A stretch of 64,000 bases of DNA from Thereva unica (lineage: Eukaryota > Arthropoda > Insecta > Diptera > Therevidae): the NCBI GenBank assembly GCA_949987705.1, contig OX465281.1:154680380-154744379 (forward strand), given 5' to 3'. Under the pieces are notes generated by a model that saw nothing but the letters and a program-made list of their open reading frames with translations, had not been told where the DNA came from and made no database searches. Position numbers and translations under genes: made by a program. Shown here one piece after another: positions 11,438-23,385 of this stretch (positions within the stretch are counted from its first letter, which is position 1; each line of letters opens with the position of its first letter).

Positions 11438-13506
11438 CATTTTTACTTATGTAAATTAGGAACGGTTTTTGGTCGATTGCAGCGCCATCTAACGCAAATC
11501 GAAAAAAATGTCTCAAACAAAATGTTTGTCTTTTTTTCCGACAAATCCAAATCTGCAAAAAAAATTAAGGATTTGATTTTTTAAAGTTGCACCCCCTACC
11601 CCTAACAAAGGGTAGGGGGTGGGGGGTGTTTTTGGTATGGTTGGATAGTTTCAAAAAATATTGAATACGTGTTTTTTTGTTCAGACTTTTTTTTGAAACT
11701 CTTCAGAATAATCAACCTGGACGGGTGGTCTGGAACACCCTGTATAATATGAAACAATATAATATGAAACGACATAAATGATTTTTGTACCTGCACGATA
11801 TCGCGCGAACCATAAAATATATTAACTTCTTTGTGGTACCGTACTGTCCGAAGAATATTAACGAAAATATGATATGAAACGATTTTCATAAAATTCGGTG
11901 GGGCCCTTTTTTTGTTTACGATGTTCGTGATTTTTGTACCTGCCCAATATCGCGCGAACGAAAAACTATATCAACTTCTTTTAGGTGCCGAACGAAGAAT
12001 ATTAACGAAAAAATGCTCTGGAAAATATTTCGTAATATTCGGTCGGGCCTTTTTTGTTTAAATGGAAAAACTTCGGCTGTCAGAAAGACCTTAAATTGAT
12101 AATTTTAGCTAATATCAAATAAACTTGATGGAATGAGACCCGATCTAAACGAAGTGATCTTTTTTGGATTCTGTACAGCGATAGCCATCTAACAAAGCAT
12201 CACTTGTTAATATCCGACAACCTTTAAAAATCGTACAAAAATTACGTTACCCGTTACAAACAACACGAATATTTTAAGCCTGGGATGACCACTATTTTGA
12301 CGGGGAATTGTTTGCTACGTCCTAAAGTTTCAGGAAATTGTGGTTCATGGCGGGATTCACAGTAGTTAAATATTTGTTCTTTTTGGTCAAGTGTGACAAG
12401 TACTTTTCATTGATTATTGCTAATATTGCTTTGGAATTTCCGAAATGATTTTTGTACCTGCACGATATCGACTGAACCATGAAAGATATTGACTTACTTG
12501 AGGTGTCGTTCGAAGCGTATTAGCGACAATATAATTTGATAAGAACTGTATAATATTCGGTCGAGCCGTTTTTTGATTTAAATGACATAAGTGATATTTG
12601 GTACCTGCGCGATATCGCGCGAACTATAAAAGATATCGACTTAGTTGAAGTGCCGTTCGAAGAGTGTTAACCAGAATATGATCTGAAAAGATTTTCATAA
12701 AATTCGGTCGAACCGTTTTTTATTTTGTTTAAACGAGGTTCGTGAATTTTGTACCTGAACAATATCGCGCGAACCAAAGACTATATGTATAGATTTCTCT
12801 GAGGGGCCGAGAACACAATATTAACGAAAAAAAGTCCGGAAAAAAATGTCATAACATTCGGTTAGGCCTTCTTTGGTTTAAATGGAAAAACTTTGGCTCA
12901 GTAACAGAAGGACCTTAAATAGATAAGTTTTGCTAATATCTAATAAACTCGATGGAATGAGACATGTTCTAAACGAAGTGATCTTTTTTAGGTTCTACAC
13001 AGCGATAGCCTTCAAACAAAACATCACTTGTCAAAATCCGATAACCTTTAAAAATCGTGTAAAAATTCCGTTACCCTTTACAAACATCACGAATTTTGCA
13101 AACCTTGGATCAGTACTTTTTGACTGGGAATTGTTTTCTAGCTCTTTTACTTTGATTAGTTTTGCTAATATCTCGAGAAAGTTTTGGAATTTCCAAATGA
13201 AGTCATTCGCTTCCCAGTTTATCAACGGCGGCATCGCTTCAACACTCTCAATTCGAATTCGAACACCCGCTTTAGGGTAGCGAACGAAATACGGAGGAAA
13301 TTTTTGTTTGCTAACGTTCAGAAAAAACAAATTTATCTAAAAAAATCTTGTGGATTTACAACTATTATAGTTATTTGAACTAGCTTCTCAACCAGTGCTA
13401 AACGTATAACTATTTTGTAAGAAGTCAGTTTATTCCGTCTTCGTTCATCATACTGGGAAGTTAATCGTGTGGACCGAAGGGGTCCAACCCACATCCCAAC
13501 TAGTTT

Positions 13507-14307
13507 AAATTTTGAATTCATCTAATGGGAAAGCCTATGTGGAAAAATGCGACATATTTTATTGTAATTATTAAAACTACAATAATTTTGAAACTACAAT
13601 TGAATCACGATTAACCCGGGATCAAGCTTGACACGGATAATAAATATCCCTGTTAACCGAGTATATCTATATAAATTCTATCTGGGACCCGGTACGCCTC
13701 GCTGCACCCTTAAGCCAATAGTAGCCAATAAAAACCGTCCATTGACTTGGTACTTTTCGACATATGAATTTTACAAAGATGAAGCGCCTCAAAGAACGCG
13801 TACTTGTGAAATTAGTGCAAATCTTCAGAATGTAACTATTCATAACCTCTAACGATTATTATTTCTGGCAAATTTCGAGACATTAGTTTCTTTAAAAACT
13901 ACTTTTTGTAAATCGCATTGGATTCCTGAAAAATGTTCAAATTTTAGTAGGTAGTGGGTCCTCGTAACGTCAGAAAATTTTCCCGACCGTAGGAACTAGG
14001 TTAAGGTCTTCAATCAATCACCTGTCAAGGTCATCGATCACCTATCAAGGCCATCGATCACCTGTCAGGATCATCAATCACCTGTGGTTGGCCATGGATT
14101 CTAGGTCACGGTCGTTGATCTTGAGACTTTTTGGCTTGGGTGAGCGAGTCGAGAGCTGGGTCAAGGTCGCTGGCTTGGTGACTCGGTGGTAGCTGGGGCT
14201 CAGCTGGGGACTCGGCGGAGAACTCGGCGGGTTGTCTGCATAATTAAGATCATACTCGGGCATATATTTGTTGTTAGCTTTCGCATGCTTCTTAGTAGTT
14301 TTAGTTG
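13507..14307. other. Interval without gene; holds a minisatellite
   Basis: No coding evidence. Contains the short tandem array listed separately at 14013-14086; otherwise unassigned. Confidence 0.5.
14013..14086. repeat. Minisatellite, about 23-bp unit, three-plus copies
   Basis: Imperfect tandem units of the form ATCGATCACCTGTCAAGGTC with point differences. Confidence 0.75.
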
Positions 14308-14336
14308 GGTGTCTTGGCAGCCTAGTGTGTAAGGCG

Positions 14337-14660
14337 TGTGGCGGCAGAAGTCGACGAATTACTTATCCATAGATGCTCCAAAAAATCCTTGGAGAACTTA
14401 TCAAAAGAGAAACCGGTGGACCCAGATTCCCCCACAGTTATCACTGCGAGCGGCAAAATATAAAAAATACAAGAAGACGCTTCGCCGTTATCAGTCAGTC
14501 ATACCTCGACTTCTGTCGCCTCCAGTCGCTCCGCCGGAGTTTTGTAAATAGCGTATATAGAGTTTTGTGACAGCGAAATAAATCTTGTACAAGTATCCCT
14601 CGTGTTTTTTGATTTAAAATCGTTGTGAATATTGGAAGAGCTTATAAGATTAACCCCCCA
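14337..14660 (+). repeat. Gypsy-1 5' LTR
   Basis: 324 bp, TGTGGCGG...CCCCCA. Differs from the 3' LTR at scattered positions, so the insertion is not recent. Contains an AATAAA-like GAAATAAATC before CTTGTAC, likely the R/U5 region. Confidence 0.9.
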
Positions 14661-14663
14661 AAG

Positions 14664-14673
14664 TGGTGACCCC
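14664..14673 (+). other. Gypsy-1 primer binding site
   Basis: TGGTGACCCC begins 3 nt after the 5' LTR and complements the last bases of tRNA-Trp. The match decays afterwards into an A run. Confidence 0.75.
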
Positions 14674-15922
14674 AAAAAAAGTACACGCGGCTAAAAAAAC
14701 GGTGCTAAGGTGCAAATATAAGCGGAAAAACCAACACCGCCAAAAAGGAAAAAAAGCAAGCTCCGCCGTTAAGTGGAGCTACCATCAATTGAAAAATATC
14801 GTACAAGTGTAGCTAACCCAACGAGTACAGAGTGATCAGGGATAAGCGTGCAAAAAAAGTCGCACGTGCAAATAAATATCGCCATATGGTCTACGACCTG
14901 AAGCCCAACAGCGAGCGAAGCAACAAAGTACAACGAGGTATGAACAAAAACGAAGGAGGTACAGCAACCAAATAGTAAGGGACACCTGCACACCTGCCGA
15001 AAACGTGGATTCAGGCGGATGAAGCTGACCATGAGGTAACTTACCAACGAACCGCATCCCCAGAAAAGCTCCAAGGAGGATAAATTCAACCACCGGATTA
15101 AGTTAAGTTTAATTTTAGTTTATTTTTTTGTTACACGAAGTAGTGCGGAAATTATAGAAAATTTATTAATGATTTTAGGAATACATATAACGGAATGTAA
15201 CGGACATGTGGGGGCCAACCAAGCCAGCAGCTGTTAAATCAATACCAAACATCATAGTATAAAATGTTAAAGGATAAGAGAAAAATAGTGGTAATTCTAA
15301 AAAAACCGTAAGTAAATAGACATATAAGGTTCTTGAAACTTTTTACAAAATTTTTAAACATAACGGGTTAACATAACCGATAAGCGGAAACAATAAGTAC
15401 CTACCAGGAATGCGTGCAGTGACTAGTCATTGTTTCGGAAATTTAAAATTATTAGAAATACTACGAATAAAGGCAAATAGCCGTAGCACATTTATTACAT
15501 TTTGCGATAAACAGAAAGAAATGGAATTTGAGTATTTTATTTTATTTTGAACAAATAAAACGTAAGTAAAGTTTTGACGATAATTATTTCATCTCATTTC
15601 GAGGACAGGCGTAGTAAACGGCAAAGGCGAACGATAAATGGACTCAGAAAGTATCTGAATACAAAGGCTCATCAAGCTCCATACGGTAGGCAACAACATA
15701 AGGAGAAACTTATCGCACCGTGTTATTTTAAACCGGTTGGGATTCACAGTTTAGGACAAAGGATCAGCAAAATTAAGATCCCAACCGTGATCAATGAATG
15801 CATTTGCAGCGAATCTCCTTTCATAAATATATGTAGTTAAATACAGTAATGAAACTCAAGATAAATTCTTTGTACTCCAAAGGAAAAAATGCAATCTTTT
15901 GGTGTTTTATTTAGTTTACAAC

Positions 15923-16324
15923 AAAATAAAATAAATGGTTAAAAAAAATTTTTAAAAAAAATTCTTTTCATTAACTAAAAAATGTACTGAAAAGTAAAAA
16001 ATAAAAAATATTTTAAAGAAAGCGTGAAATTTAAATTTTAATGAAAAAGTTAATTAAAAGAATGGCGCATTTTTAATCAAAAATTGAAAATATAACTGTA
16101 AATCGCGTGAGATTTACAATAACCCTCAATTTTTTGCTTTGTTAATTTCAAATTCTAACAAAATTTTTTGATGAAAAGTGCGCCATTCTTTTAATTAACT
16201 TTTTCATTAAAATTGAAATTTCACGCTTTCTTTAAAATATTTTTTATTTTTTACTTTTCAGTACATTTTTTAGTTAATGAAAAGAATTTTTTTAAATTTT
16301 TTTTTAACCATTTATTTTATTTTC
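15923..16324. repeat. Fold-back element, about 146-bp arms
   Basis: 15923-16069 and 16179-16324 are inverted copies with few mismatches (for example AATGGCGCA opposite TGCGCCATT), around a 109-nt loop. MITE-like, no coding. Confidence 0.8.
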
Positions 16325-17911
16325 TACTTTTTAGTTTATTATATGTATTCCGCCATTTTATGATGGCAATTCTATTAGATTTAAAATTACGTCACACAGT
16401 TTACTGTATTCATTTGATACCCAAGTCGTGGGCTCGGTGGAACATAATTGCAAAAACGGCCGCCATCTCGGAACCGTTTTCTTGATTTTTTTACAAAAAG
16501 GTCAGATTACATGATGAGTTGAACTCAAGTTGAACCCAAGTCTAACTAGATGTAAACGGGAGTCGATACACATTTAATTAATTGATGGTTTTATGGATTT
16601 CAAATAGGATTATAAAATTAATAAATCGAATTAGGGAAACCGTGGTACAGAAATGGAATACAGTAACAGTACACTGAGAAAAAAACAAAAATTGTACCAA
16701 GTCCGCCAGGGAATTGGAGAGAATTCACTTTCGTCAAATGAATAACGTTTTATACCAATATTAAGTATGTTAAAGCAAAAGTATGGGTTCTTTTAAGTCA
16801 ATTCCGCGACGGAGTTCCCATTCAAAACTTTACGCAGTTGAACTTATTGCTGTTCGTTTGAGGAAAAAACATTTCTTTTTTCACTTAATAAAATGTATTA
16901 TATATTTGAACATTAGTCCGTAGCTGTCTCAATAGTTTATGCATCTAGCGAAAAGAAACAATTTGTCATATAAACTTGACCCCTTTTTTATTATTGGGAA
17001 TGTTCCTGTCGCCGGCTGACTACCTGCAGTCTTTGTTTTGAGTTGTTGGCTATTTGTAAGTACCCTAATACTATCAGCAGTATCTGTGTAAGTTTCTTTT
17101 TCAAAATGTTAGTTGATCCCGTGCATAGATCATGTAGGCAGTGAAAAAATAAACAGTGAAATCAGTGGCACAGTGGATTGTTGTTGTGAATTGGACGATG
17201 TGTGTCTGCCTGTGTGTAGAATCTTTACACCTTGTATACAATTTTGTTTATATCTATCATGGCTGAAAAGGTACCCAAGTCATATTAAATTAAGAGGAAT
17301 TTAGAAGGAGTTATTGCAATTCGTTTAAAGGTAGATATTTTTTTTAAGAAAATGCTAATTAAACATGGTTTTTTTTTAAAGGACAATAAAACTAGAAGTG
17401 ATGAAGATTTAGATTAAAACGCATCTTCAAAGTTGATCTCCGTCGAAGAAAATCTACTAGTGCCAATAATGAAGGACACAATTCATTATCAGGAAAGCTT
17501 GGAGATCAAAGCATTTAGATATTAATATATTTTAAACAACAGAAATACATATCATATTTCCGTAAATATTTTTTTCAAAGATAGTTTATCATAAATTCTT
17601 AAAAATTTAAATAGTTAGTTAATTATTGGATGTAACGTAGATATCAATAAGTATGTTTTTCGTACGTTATAAATCTCATTTATTTGAATTAATTTATAAT
17701 ATTTCTAAAAATTTAAGTTCAGAAATAAATAAAAATGTTATAAATAAAATATTGGCTTCAATTAATTATTTTCATTTAAAAAAATTTCATTTCTATAAAT
17801 CTATTAAAAAATGCTTTTAGTAATTGCAATAATAGTAAATTTCGATTTATCAAACCCCTTGCGAAATAAAGTCTATCGAGATATATTGTTTGATGGACAG
17901 CAGATTGTATC

Positions 17912-18073
17912 TGTGTGGGCTGACGCGCTGCGGTACGAGAAGTACCGCAAGCGCATGGCCGCAGTACAAAGACGGGGAGCTCTCCGTGTCGCGTGTTCCT
18001 ACCGTACGGTCTCCGAGCCCGCAGTGCTGGTGGTCGCCGGAGTGATTCCGATCGACCTACTGGCCCAGGAGAG
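17912..18073 (+). pseudogene. R1-group LINE RT C-terminal scrap
   Basis: About 160 bp of GC-rich sequence in an AT-rich leader. It encodes V-W-A-D-A-L...R-R-G-A-L-R-V-A-C-S-Y-R-T-V-S and V-V-A-G-V-I-P-I-D-L-L, the segment found C-terminal to RT in R1-clade LINEs of insects. Both boundaries are abrupt; no more of the element is present. Confidence 0.7.
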
Positions 18074-18484
18074 TAATAATTATTATTAATTTTAAACAAA
18101 GTTTACCACTCGTTGAAGAAGAAGTTGAGGGTATAGTTCATACAGATGTTTCGGAAACCACGGTTTTACGTAGCTCCGTAGTACCTTCTGTACTGTTTCC
18201 ATATGGTAAGAGAGTAGAGGAATTAATTCATTTAGCAAAAACCTTGCAACGAAATAAAAGTACAAATCGGGCAAACTAGGGAAGAAACAAATAAAAAATC
18301 CAATCGGAACAGCCAACTGGTACTACTGGTTTAGGAAACTTAGTCGGACAATTTTTGTAGAAACACAGAGTGCCCCGTGCACCCGCGCTTTCACCCATTT
18401 CTTATAAGGATTTTGAAAATAGATAGCTGGTGGTATACCCAGTGGGACGCGTTCTTCGAAAGCGGTACGGATTTCCAGAGCGAA

Positions 18485-19323
18485 ATGAACGACGATGATG
18501 GAGCAGCCGCGGGAGCAGCCGCCCCACCAGTCTCCGGCTCCAGAAAAATGGGAAGCGTGCCAAACGAAGAAGTGTCGCGAATAGCGTTGAAGACACCTCC
18601 TTTTTGGGAAGAATCGCCCGAAATATGGTTCGCGCAGATGGAGGCCCAGTTTAACACCTGCGGCATCTCAACCGACAACACAAGGGTTAACCACGTCGTC
18701 GGGGCGATTGACGGCAGAGTGCTCCAGCAGGTAAGGGACGCGGTTCTGAGACCCCCTGAAGGTGACAAGTATGGGAATTTAAAGAGATGTCTTCTGAAAA
18801 GGTACTCGGACTCGGACGAAGCGGAAATAGCCAAGCTCCTCAACGAAGTCGCGCTCGGGGACAAAAGACCGTCACAATTATTGAACGAGATGCGGCACCT
18901 GGGAGGACAGAACACTACCGACAATCTGCTGCGCTCGTTATGGTTGAATCGGTTACCGGTCCAGGTTCGAGCAATCCTGTCGGTTAGTAAGGATGACCTA
19001 GAGTCTTTGGCGTCTATGGCCGACAAAATCCTAGAGGTCAGCGACTTCCACAGCGTCGTAGGAAAAAGGAACCAACCACACCCTCGCAACTTAGTACCTT
19101 GGAAACGAAGATCGAGGCACTGACCAGGGAGTTTTCAGCATGGAAATACGGCAGACCGAAGTTCGGGCAGCGCGGCCCACTAGCGAGATCTCGGAGTAGA
19201 AGTCGCACTCGTGACGAGATATGCTACTACCACCGGAAGTTCACAGAAAGAGCCACCAAGTGTAGGGAACCGTGCAAGAATCAAAAGTCACCAAAATCGG
19301 GAAACGAACCCACCACCAAGTAA
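18485..19323 (+). pseudogene. Gypsy-1 Gag, frameshifted
   Basis: Structural capsid/nucleocapsid protein of the retrotransposon particle. The chosen ATG (18485) opens M-N-D-D-D-G with an Ala-rich stretch. The capsid-like region has P-P-F-W-E-E-S-P-E-I-W-F and later L-L-K-R-Y. The nucleocapsid end is Arg/Ser-rich followed by a CX2HX9CX3C finger (about 19222-19276). The first frame ends at 19123. The second half, from about 19085, lies in the -1 frame, so an indel occurred near 19085. The stop at 19321-19323 overlaps pol. Confidence 0.85.
19299..19305 (+). other. Candidate -1 frameshift heptamer between Gypsy-1 gag and pol
   Basis: GGGAAAC reads as G GGA AAC in the gag frame, a recognised X XXY YYZ slippery form. 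A -1 slip here enters exactly the pol frame (codon at 19305). The gag stop lies 18 nt downstream. Confidence 0.6.
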
Positions 19324-22184
19324 CAGAGGCGACCTTAGGTGGAAAGAAGTGCAAACGCCTCTTCGTCCGAGACGAGCGCACCGGAACAAAATTTCTAATA
19401 GATTCTGGAGCGGACGTCTCTATTTTACCACCCAGCGCAAGAGACAGAAACAATGCACCACCAGGACACCACTTATACGCCGCCGCAAACGGAACACCAA
19501 TCCCCAAGTACGGCACCAAGCGCATCACGCTAAACTTAGGGCTCCGCCGGCAGTTCGATTGGGTTTTCATCATCGCTCAGACGACGAACGCTATAATCGG
19601 GGCCGATTTCCTAGACGAATTCGGTCTGTTGGTAGACATCAAGGGCGCCCGCCTAATCGACAGACAAACAAATCTGTCCGTAGTAGGCGCGGTCAAATCA
19701 GTAAAGGCGATACGAATAACAACAATAAACGCAAATAACTCATTTGCGGACCTATTGCAAGAGTTCGTGGATATCACAGTTCCCTCGGCAGCCGGACAGA
19801 AAACTCCGTCACCAACCACCATCACCCATTTTATAGAAACCAAAGGACCGCCAGTGTTTGCCAAACCTAGGAGGTTGCCGCCAGATAAGCTAAAGATCGC
19901 CAAGGCTGAATTTAAATACCTGCTTCAGATGGGAATCTGCAAACCATCAAAAAGTAACTGGTCAAGCCCGCTACATTTGGTAAAAAAATCCGACGGGGGG
20001 TGGAGACCATGCGGGGACTACCGTCGCTTAAACTCGGTCACGATACCGGATAGGTACCCAATGCCTTTCATCCAGGATTTCTCAGCAATATGTTCGGGCA
20101 AGAAAATTTTTTCCACCATCGATTTGCACAAGGTCTACCATCAGATACCCATAGAGCCAGGACACACTCCGAAAACAGCGATAACCACGCCGTTTGGACT
20201 ATATGAGTTCAATTTTATGACCTTCGGGCTATGCAACGCAGGGCAAACCTTACGTTTTATGCATGAGAAATTGGCGAAAGGTTTAAGAAGATTCCTAGCC
20301 CTCATCGCGTTTTACCAGAGGTTCATACCACACGCGGCCGAAAACCAGATGGTCCTCCGGGAGATGACACCTGGCAACAAAAAGAACGATACCACGAAGT
20401 TGAAATGGATCCCGGAGACGCTCGCGGCATTTGAAAGATGTAAAAAAGACCTAGTTGAGGCCACACTCTTAGCACACCCGTCTCCGGATGCGGAACTAGC
20501 CCTACACGTCGACGCGTCCGAACGTGCCATTGGGGCCGCGCTACATAAATTCGACGGGCAAGACTTCAGACCACTAGCCTTTTTCTCTAAGAAACTCTCA
20601 GCAGCAGAGAAAAAATACAGCACGTACGACAGAGAGCTATTAGCCGTGTATCAGGCAATTAAACAATTTCGGAATCTCCTAGAATGAAGGGCCTTCCACG
20701 TAATGACAGACCACAAGCCTCTAATATTCGCCTTCAAACAAGTTTCGGACAACAACTCTCCCCGACGGGCAAGCCATCTGGATTATATCAGCCAATTCAC
20801 CACGGACATACGGCACATAGCGGGAAAAGAAAACGTCGTAGCCGACACATTGTCACGGGTAGAGTCGACTTCCACTAACCCGAAACCAATTGACTATCGC
20901 AAATTGGCGGAACAACAGCGGCAGGACAAGGGCCTAGCGGAAATCATCCAAAATCCGGAGAATGCCTCGTTGGTCATTAAGCAGTTAACACTTCCAAATT
21001 CCGAGGTTGCCATGTATTGCGACGTATCGCAGGATCGCGTGCGACCACTACTTCCAGAGACCATGAAGTAGGAAGTCATCCAGAGCATGCACGGCATTGC
21101 GCACCAGGGCGTTCGAGGAACAACCAAGCTGATCAGCGAAAGGTTTGTATGGCCGAACATGCGGAAAGATTGCGCGGCGTTTGTGAAGGCCTGTATACTG
21201 TGCCAACAATCCAAGGTCCAGCGACGCACGAAAACACCGGTAAGCAAATACGAACCTCCGACAGAACGATTCGCACACATAAACATAGATATCGTCGGGC
21301 CGTTGCCCCCGTCTAGGGGATACCGGTACTGTCTGACATGCGTGGATCGGTTCACACGATGGCCAGAGGCCATTCCGATGATAGATATGACGGCAGACAC
21401 AGTAGCACGCCACCTTATCGAGGGCTGGATAGCCAAATACGGGATACCACTGAGAGTATCCACAGACCAAGGACGCCAATTCGAATCGGAGCTGTTTCGA
21501 AAGTTGACCTCAACGTTGGGAATTACCCATTTGCGGACGACCCCGTACCACCCACAGGCAAATGGCCTGGTGGAAAGGTGGCACAGGACACTGAAAGCGG
21601 CCATAATGTGCCGAAGGACGAGTAACTGGTCGGAGGCTCTACCAACCGTCCTCCTTGGGCTAAGATCGACGTTTAAGCCGGATCTCCAAGCGACACCAGC
21701 GGAGTTGGTATACGGCACCACGCTGCGCCTCCCTGGGGAATTTCTCACCGAACTATCACGGAAACGAAGTGAGTCCGAGTTTGTAAAAGACCTTCGCAAG
21801 ATAATCCAGGACTTACGACCCACTACGACTGCCCATCACGCTACGACCAGCGTCTTTGTGCAGAAAGAACTGAAACGCTGTACGCACGTTTTTGTGAAAA
21901 ACGAGGCGGTAAGAGTACCACTCCAACCACCGTACGATGGACCGTACAGGGTGATTAGTCGAAAAGCAAAGCATTTCAAGTTGGAGATAAAGGGACGGCG
22001 AGTAAATATTTCGTTGGACCGGCTCAAACCGGCCTTCACGATAGTGGAGGCTCCGGCCCCGCAGAAGGAAAACGATCAAGAACGAAATCGTGAAGAAGAG
22101 GAGAAGACAACACCCGAGGTAATTACACGGTACGGTCGAAAAGTCCGATTTCGAATGCCCCAGGGTTTCGAAGCGCCCACATAA
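19306..22184 (+). pseudogene. Gypsy-1 Pol: protease, RT (catalytic box deleted), RNase H, integrase
   Basis: Order: protease with I-D-S-G-A-D (about 19398-19415); RT fingers with [11 protein letters not shown]; RNase H with H-V-D-A-S-E and T-D-H-K-P-L; integrase zinc finger H-X3-H...C-X2-C (21090-21230); integrase core D in D-I-V-G-P, D in S-T-D-Q-G, E in G-L-V-E-R-W. After [10 protein letters not shown] the sequence jumps to the R-R-F-L...F-Y-Q-R-F-I-P connection region. The whole segment with the Y-x-D-D box is absent without breaking the frame. In-frame stops: TGA 20685-20687 and TAG 21069-21071. Cannot make active RT. Confidence 0.88.
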
Positions 22185-22688
22185 TGCTTACTCAACGACC
22201 TGTCACGGGCAAGCGTAAGTGCCCCCCTTGCGTAAATGAAATACAATAAAATGAAATATAAAGTAAATAGTGAAGTAAAATATTAAATAATATATAAATT
22301 ATATATGTATACATATAAAAGTTGATAAAGTAGAGGCACACACGCTTTCCTGGCCAAAAAAAAAAAACATATACATATGTAGTTAGTCAATTAAGTTTCA
22401 AGTGCCTTGGACGAGTTACTCGACACACGTTTAAAACAATTCGGCTTGCTTGACCCCAACATGGCCGCAAATAGTCCAGATAGTTAACATAGATAACATA
22501 ATTATAATTGTATATAGAAAATAAAATAAATAATAAACACATAGAAAAATGAATGAATTTAACAAGTAATAAAGGAACAGAATGTAGACATATTGACATA
22601 CAGGAATTGGAAATAAAAATTGTAATATGTAGATGTAAGAACAAGGTAAAATGCACGCTTAAATTTTAATTTCCTAGAGGGGGAGTGA
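22185..22688 (+). other. Gypsy-1 3' untranslated region
   Basis: AT-rich, no ORF. Ends in the purine tract before the 3' LTR. Confidence 0.7.
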
Positions 22689-23012
22689 TGCGGCGGCAGA
22701 AGTCGACGAATTACTTATCCATAGATGCTCCAAAAAATCCTTGGAGAACTTATCAAAAGAGAAACCGGTAAACCCAGATTCCCCCACAGTTATCTCTGCG
22801 AGCGGCAAAATAGAAAAAATACAAGAAGACGCTTCGCCGTTATCAGTCAGTCATACCTCGACTTCTGCCGCCTCCAGTCGCTCCGCCGGAGTTTTGTAAA
22901 TAGCGTAAATAGAGTTTTGTGACAGCGAAATAAATCTTGTACACGTATCCCTCGTGTTTTTTGATTTAAAATCGTTGTGAATATTGGGAGAGGTTATAAG
23001 GTTAACTCCCCA
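22689..23012 (+). repeat. Gypsy-1 3' LTR
   Basis: 324 bp, TGCGGCGG...CTCCCCA, preceded by the purine tract AGAGGGGGAGTGA. Confidence 0.9.
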
Positions 23013-23200
23013 AAGGCGTCTGGCTTCCATCCCAGAGGTCCCGGGTTCGAGTCCCGTCCAGCCCCACGGTCCTTCGCCTTTTCCACTTACCTACATAACT
23101 TTCCTTCCTTCTTTATCCCTCTTTCTCCTGTCATAGCCCTCCTTTTCCAGGATGGGCATTTTTACATTAATTATTTATAACTGTTAAAGTTATTAACTTA

Positions 23201-23385
23201 ATACTTGTTTGATCAATTATCATCAGTCCTACCTTAAGCAGTTTAAAAAAAAGGGGGAGGGAGGGGTATGTTGATTTCAAGTTGGCCCACCAAGAAGAAA
23301 TTTCGATTCTACGCGCCTGCTCACATCATGTTAGTTTTGAAGCCGATAACAACATTATACTAAAAAAGACCAGCTGCAGCAAAGT
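23201..23385. other. Short unassigned interval
   Basis: Contains a G-rich run near 23255; otherwise nothing seen. Confidence 0.4.

Larger units (their letters stand above)
8555..13506 (+). mobile_element. Family-T tandem-repeat element, copy beta, containing nested elements
   Basis: The left end AACTTCCCAGTATAGGGAAGTT is at 8555. The internal segment resumes at 11116 after an insertion. Diverged tandem units occupy about 11210-12900. The inverted end motif is at about 13450 and the terminal ...CATCCCAACTAGTT ends at 13506. The uninterrupted copy at 33603 shows that the sequence on either side of 8617-11113 was once contiguous. Confidence 0.7.
14674..18484 (+). other. Gypsy-1 leader region with foreign inserts
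   Basis: No long genuine ORF. It includes a fold-back element (15923-16324), a single unit of the tandem family seen at 55580-56590 (about 16345-16480), and a GC-rich LINE scrap (17912-18073). The rest is AT-rich and unassigned. An ORF at 15574-15840 has no recognisable domain. Confidence 0.55.
14337..23012 (+). mobile_element. Gypsy-1: CsRn1-type LTR retrotransposon
   Basis: Two 324-bp LTRs (TG...CA) flank gag and pol and are bounded by the direct repeat AAGGCG (14331-14336 and 23013-23018). The PBS TGGTGACCCC fits the 3' end of tRNA-Trp. Gag has a C-X2-H-X9-C-X3-C finger; PBS and finger type are the reported signature of the CsRn1 clade. gag and pol are mutated and part of RT is missing. 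The 3.8-kb leader before gag is abnormally long because it holds later insertions. Confidence 0.9.
14308..23200 (+). mobile_element. tRNA-derived SINE copy 1, split by Gypsy-1
   Basis: The head (14308-14336) with the A-box-like GCAGCCTAGTG is separated by Gypsy-1 from the rest (23013 onward), which has TCTGG/CCAGA pairing, the B box GGTTCGAGTCC at about 23044, and a body starting CCCCACGGTCCTTCGCC. The same head and body are contiguous at 58887-59356. The 3' boundary near 23200 is approximate. Confidence 0.75.

Noticed and set aside
15574..15840. 88-codon ORF in Gypsy-1 leader
   Set aside because: Basic and low in structure, no domain, no splice context; likely chance.
18391..19089. Minus-strand ORF of 232 codons
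   Set aside because: Shadow of the Gypsy-1 gag frame on the opposite strand.
20894..21823. Minus-strand ORF of 309 codons
   Set aside because: Shadow of the integrase frame; no family features of its own.
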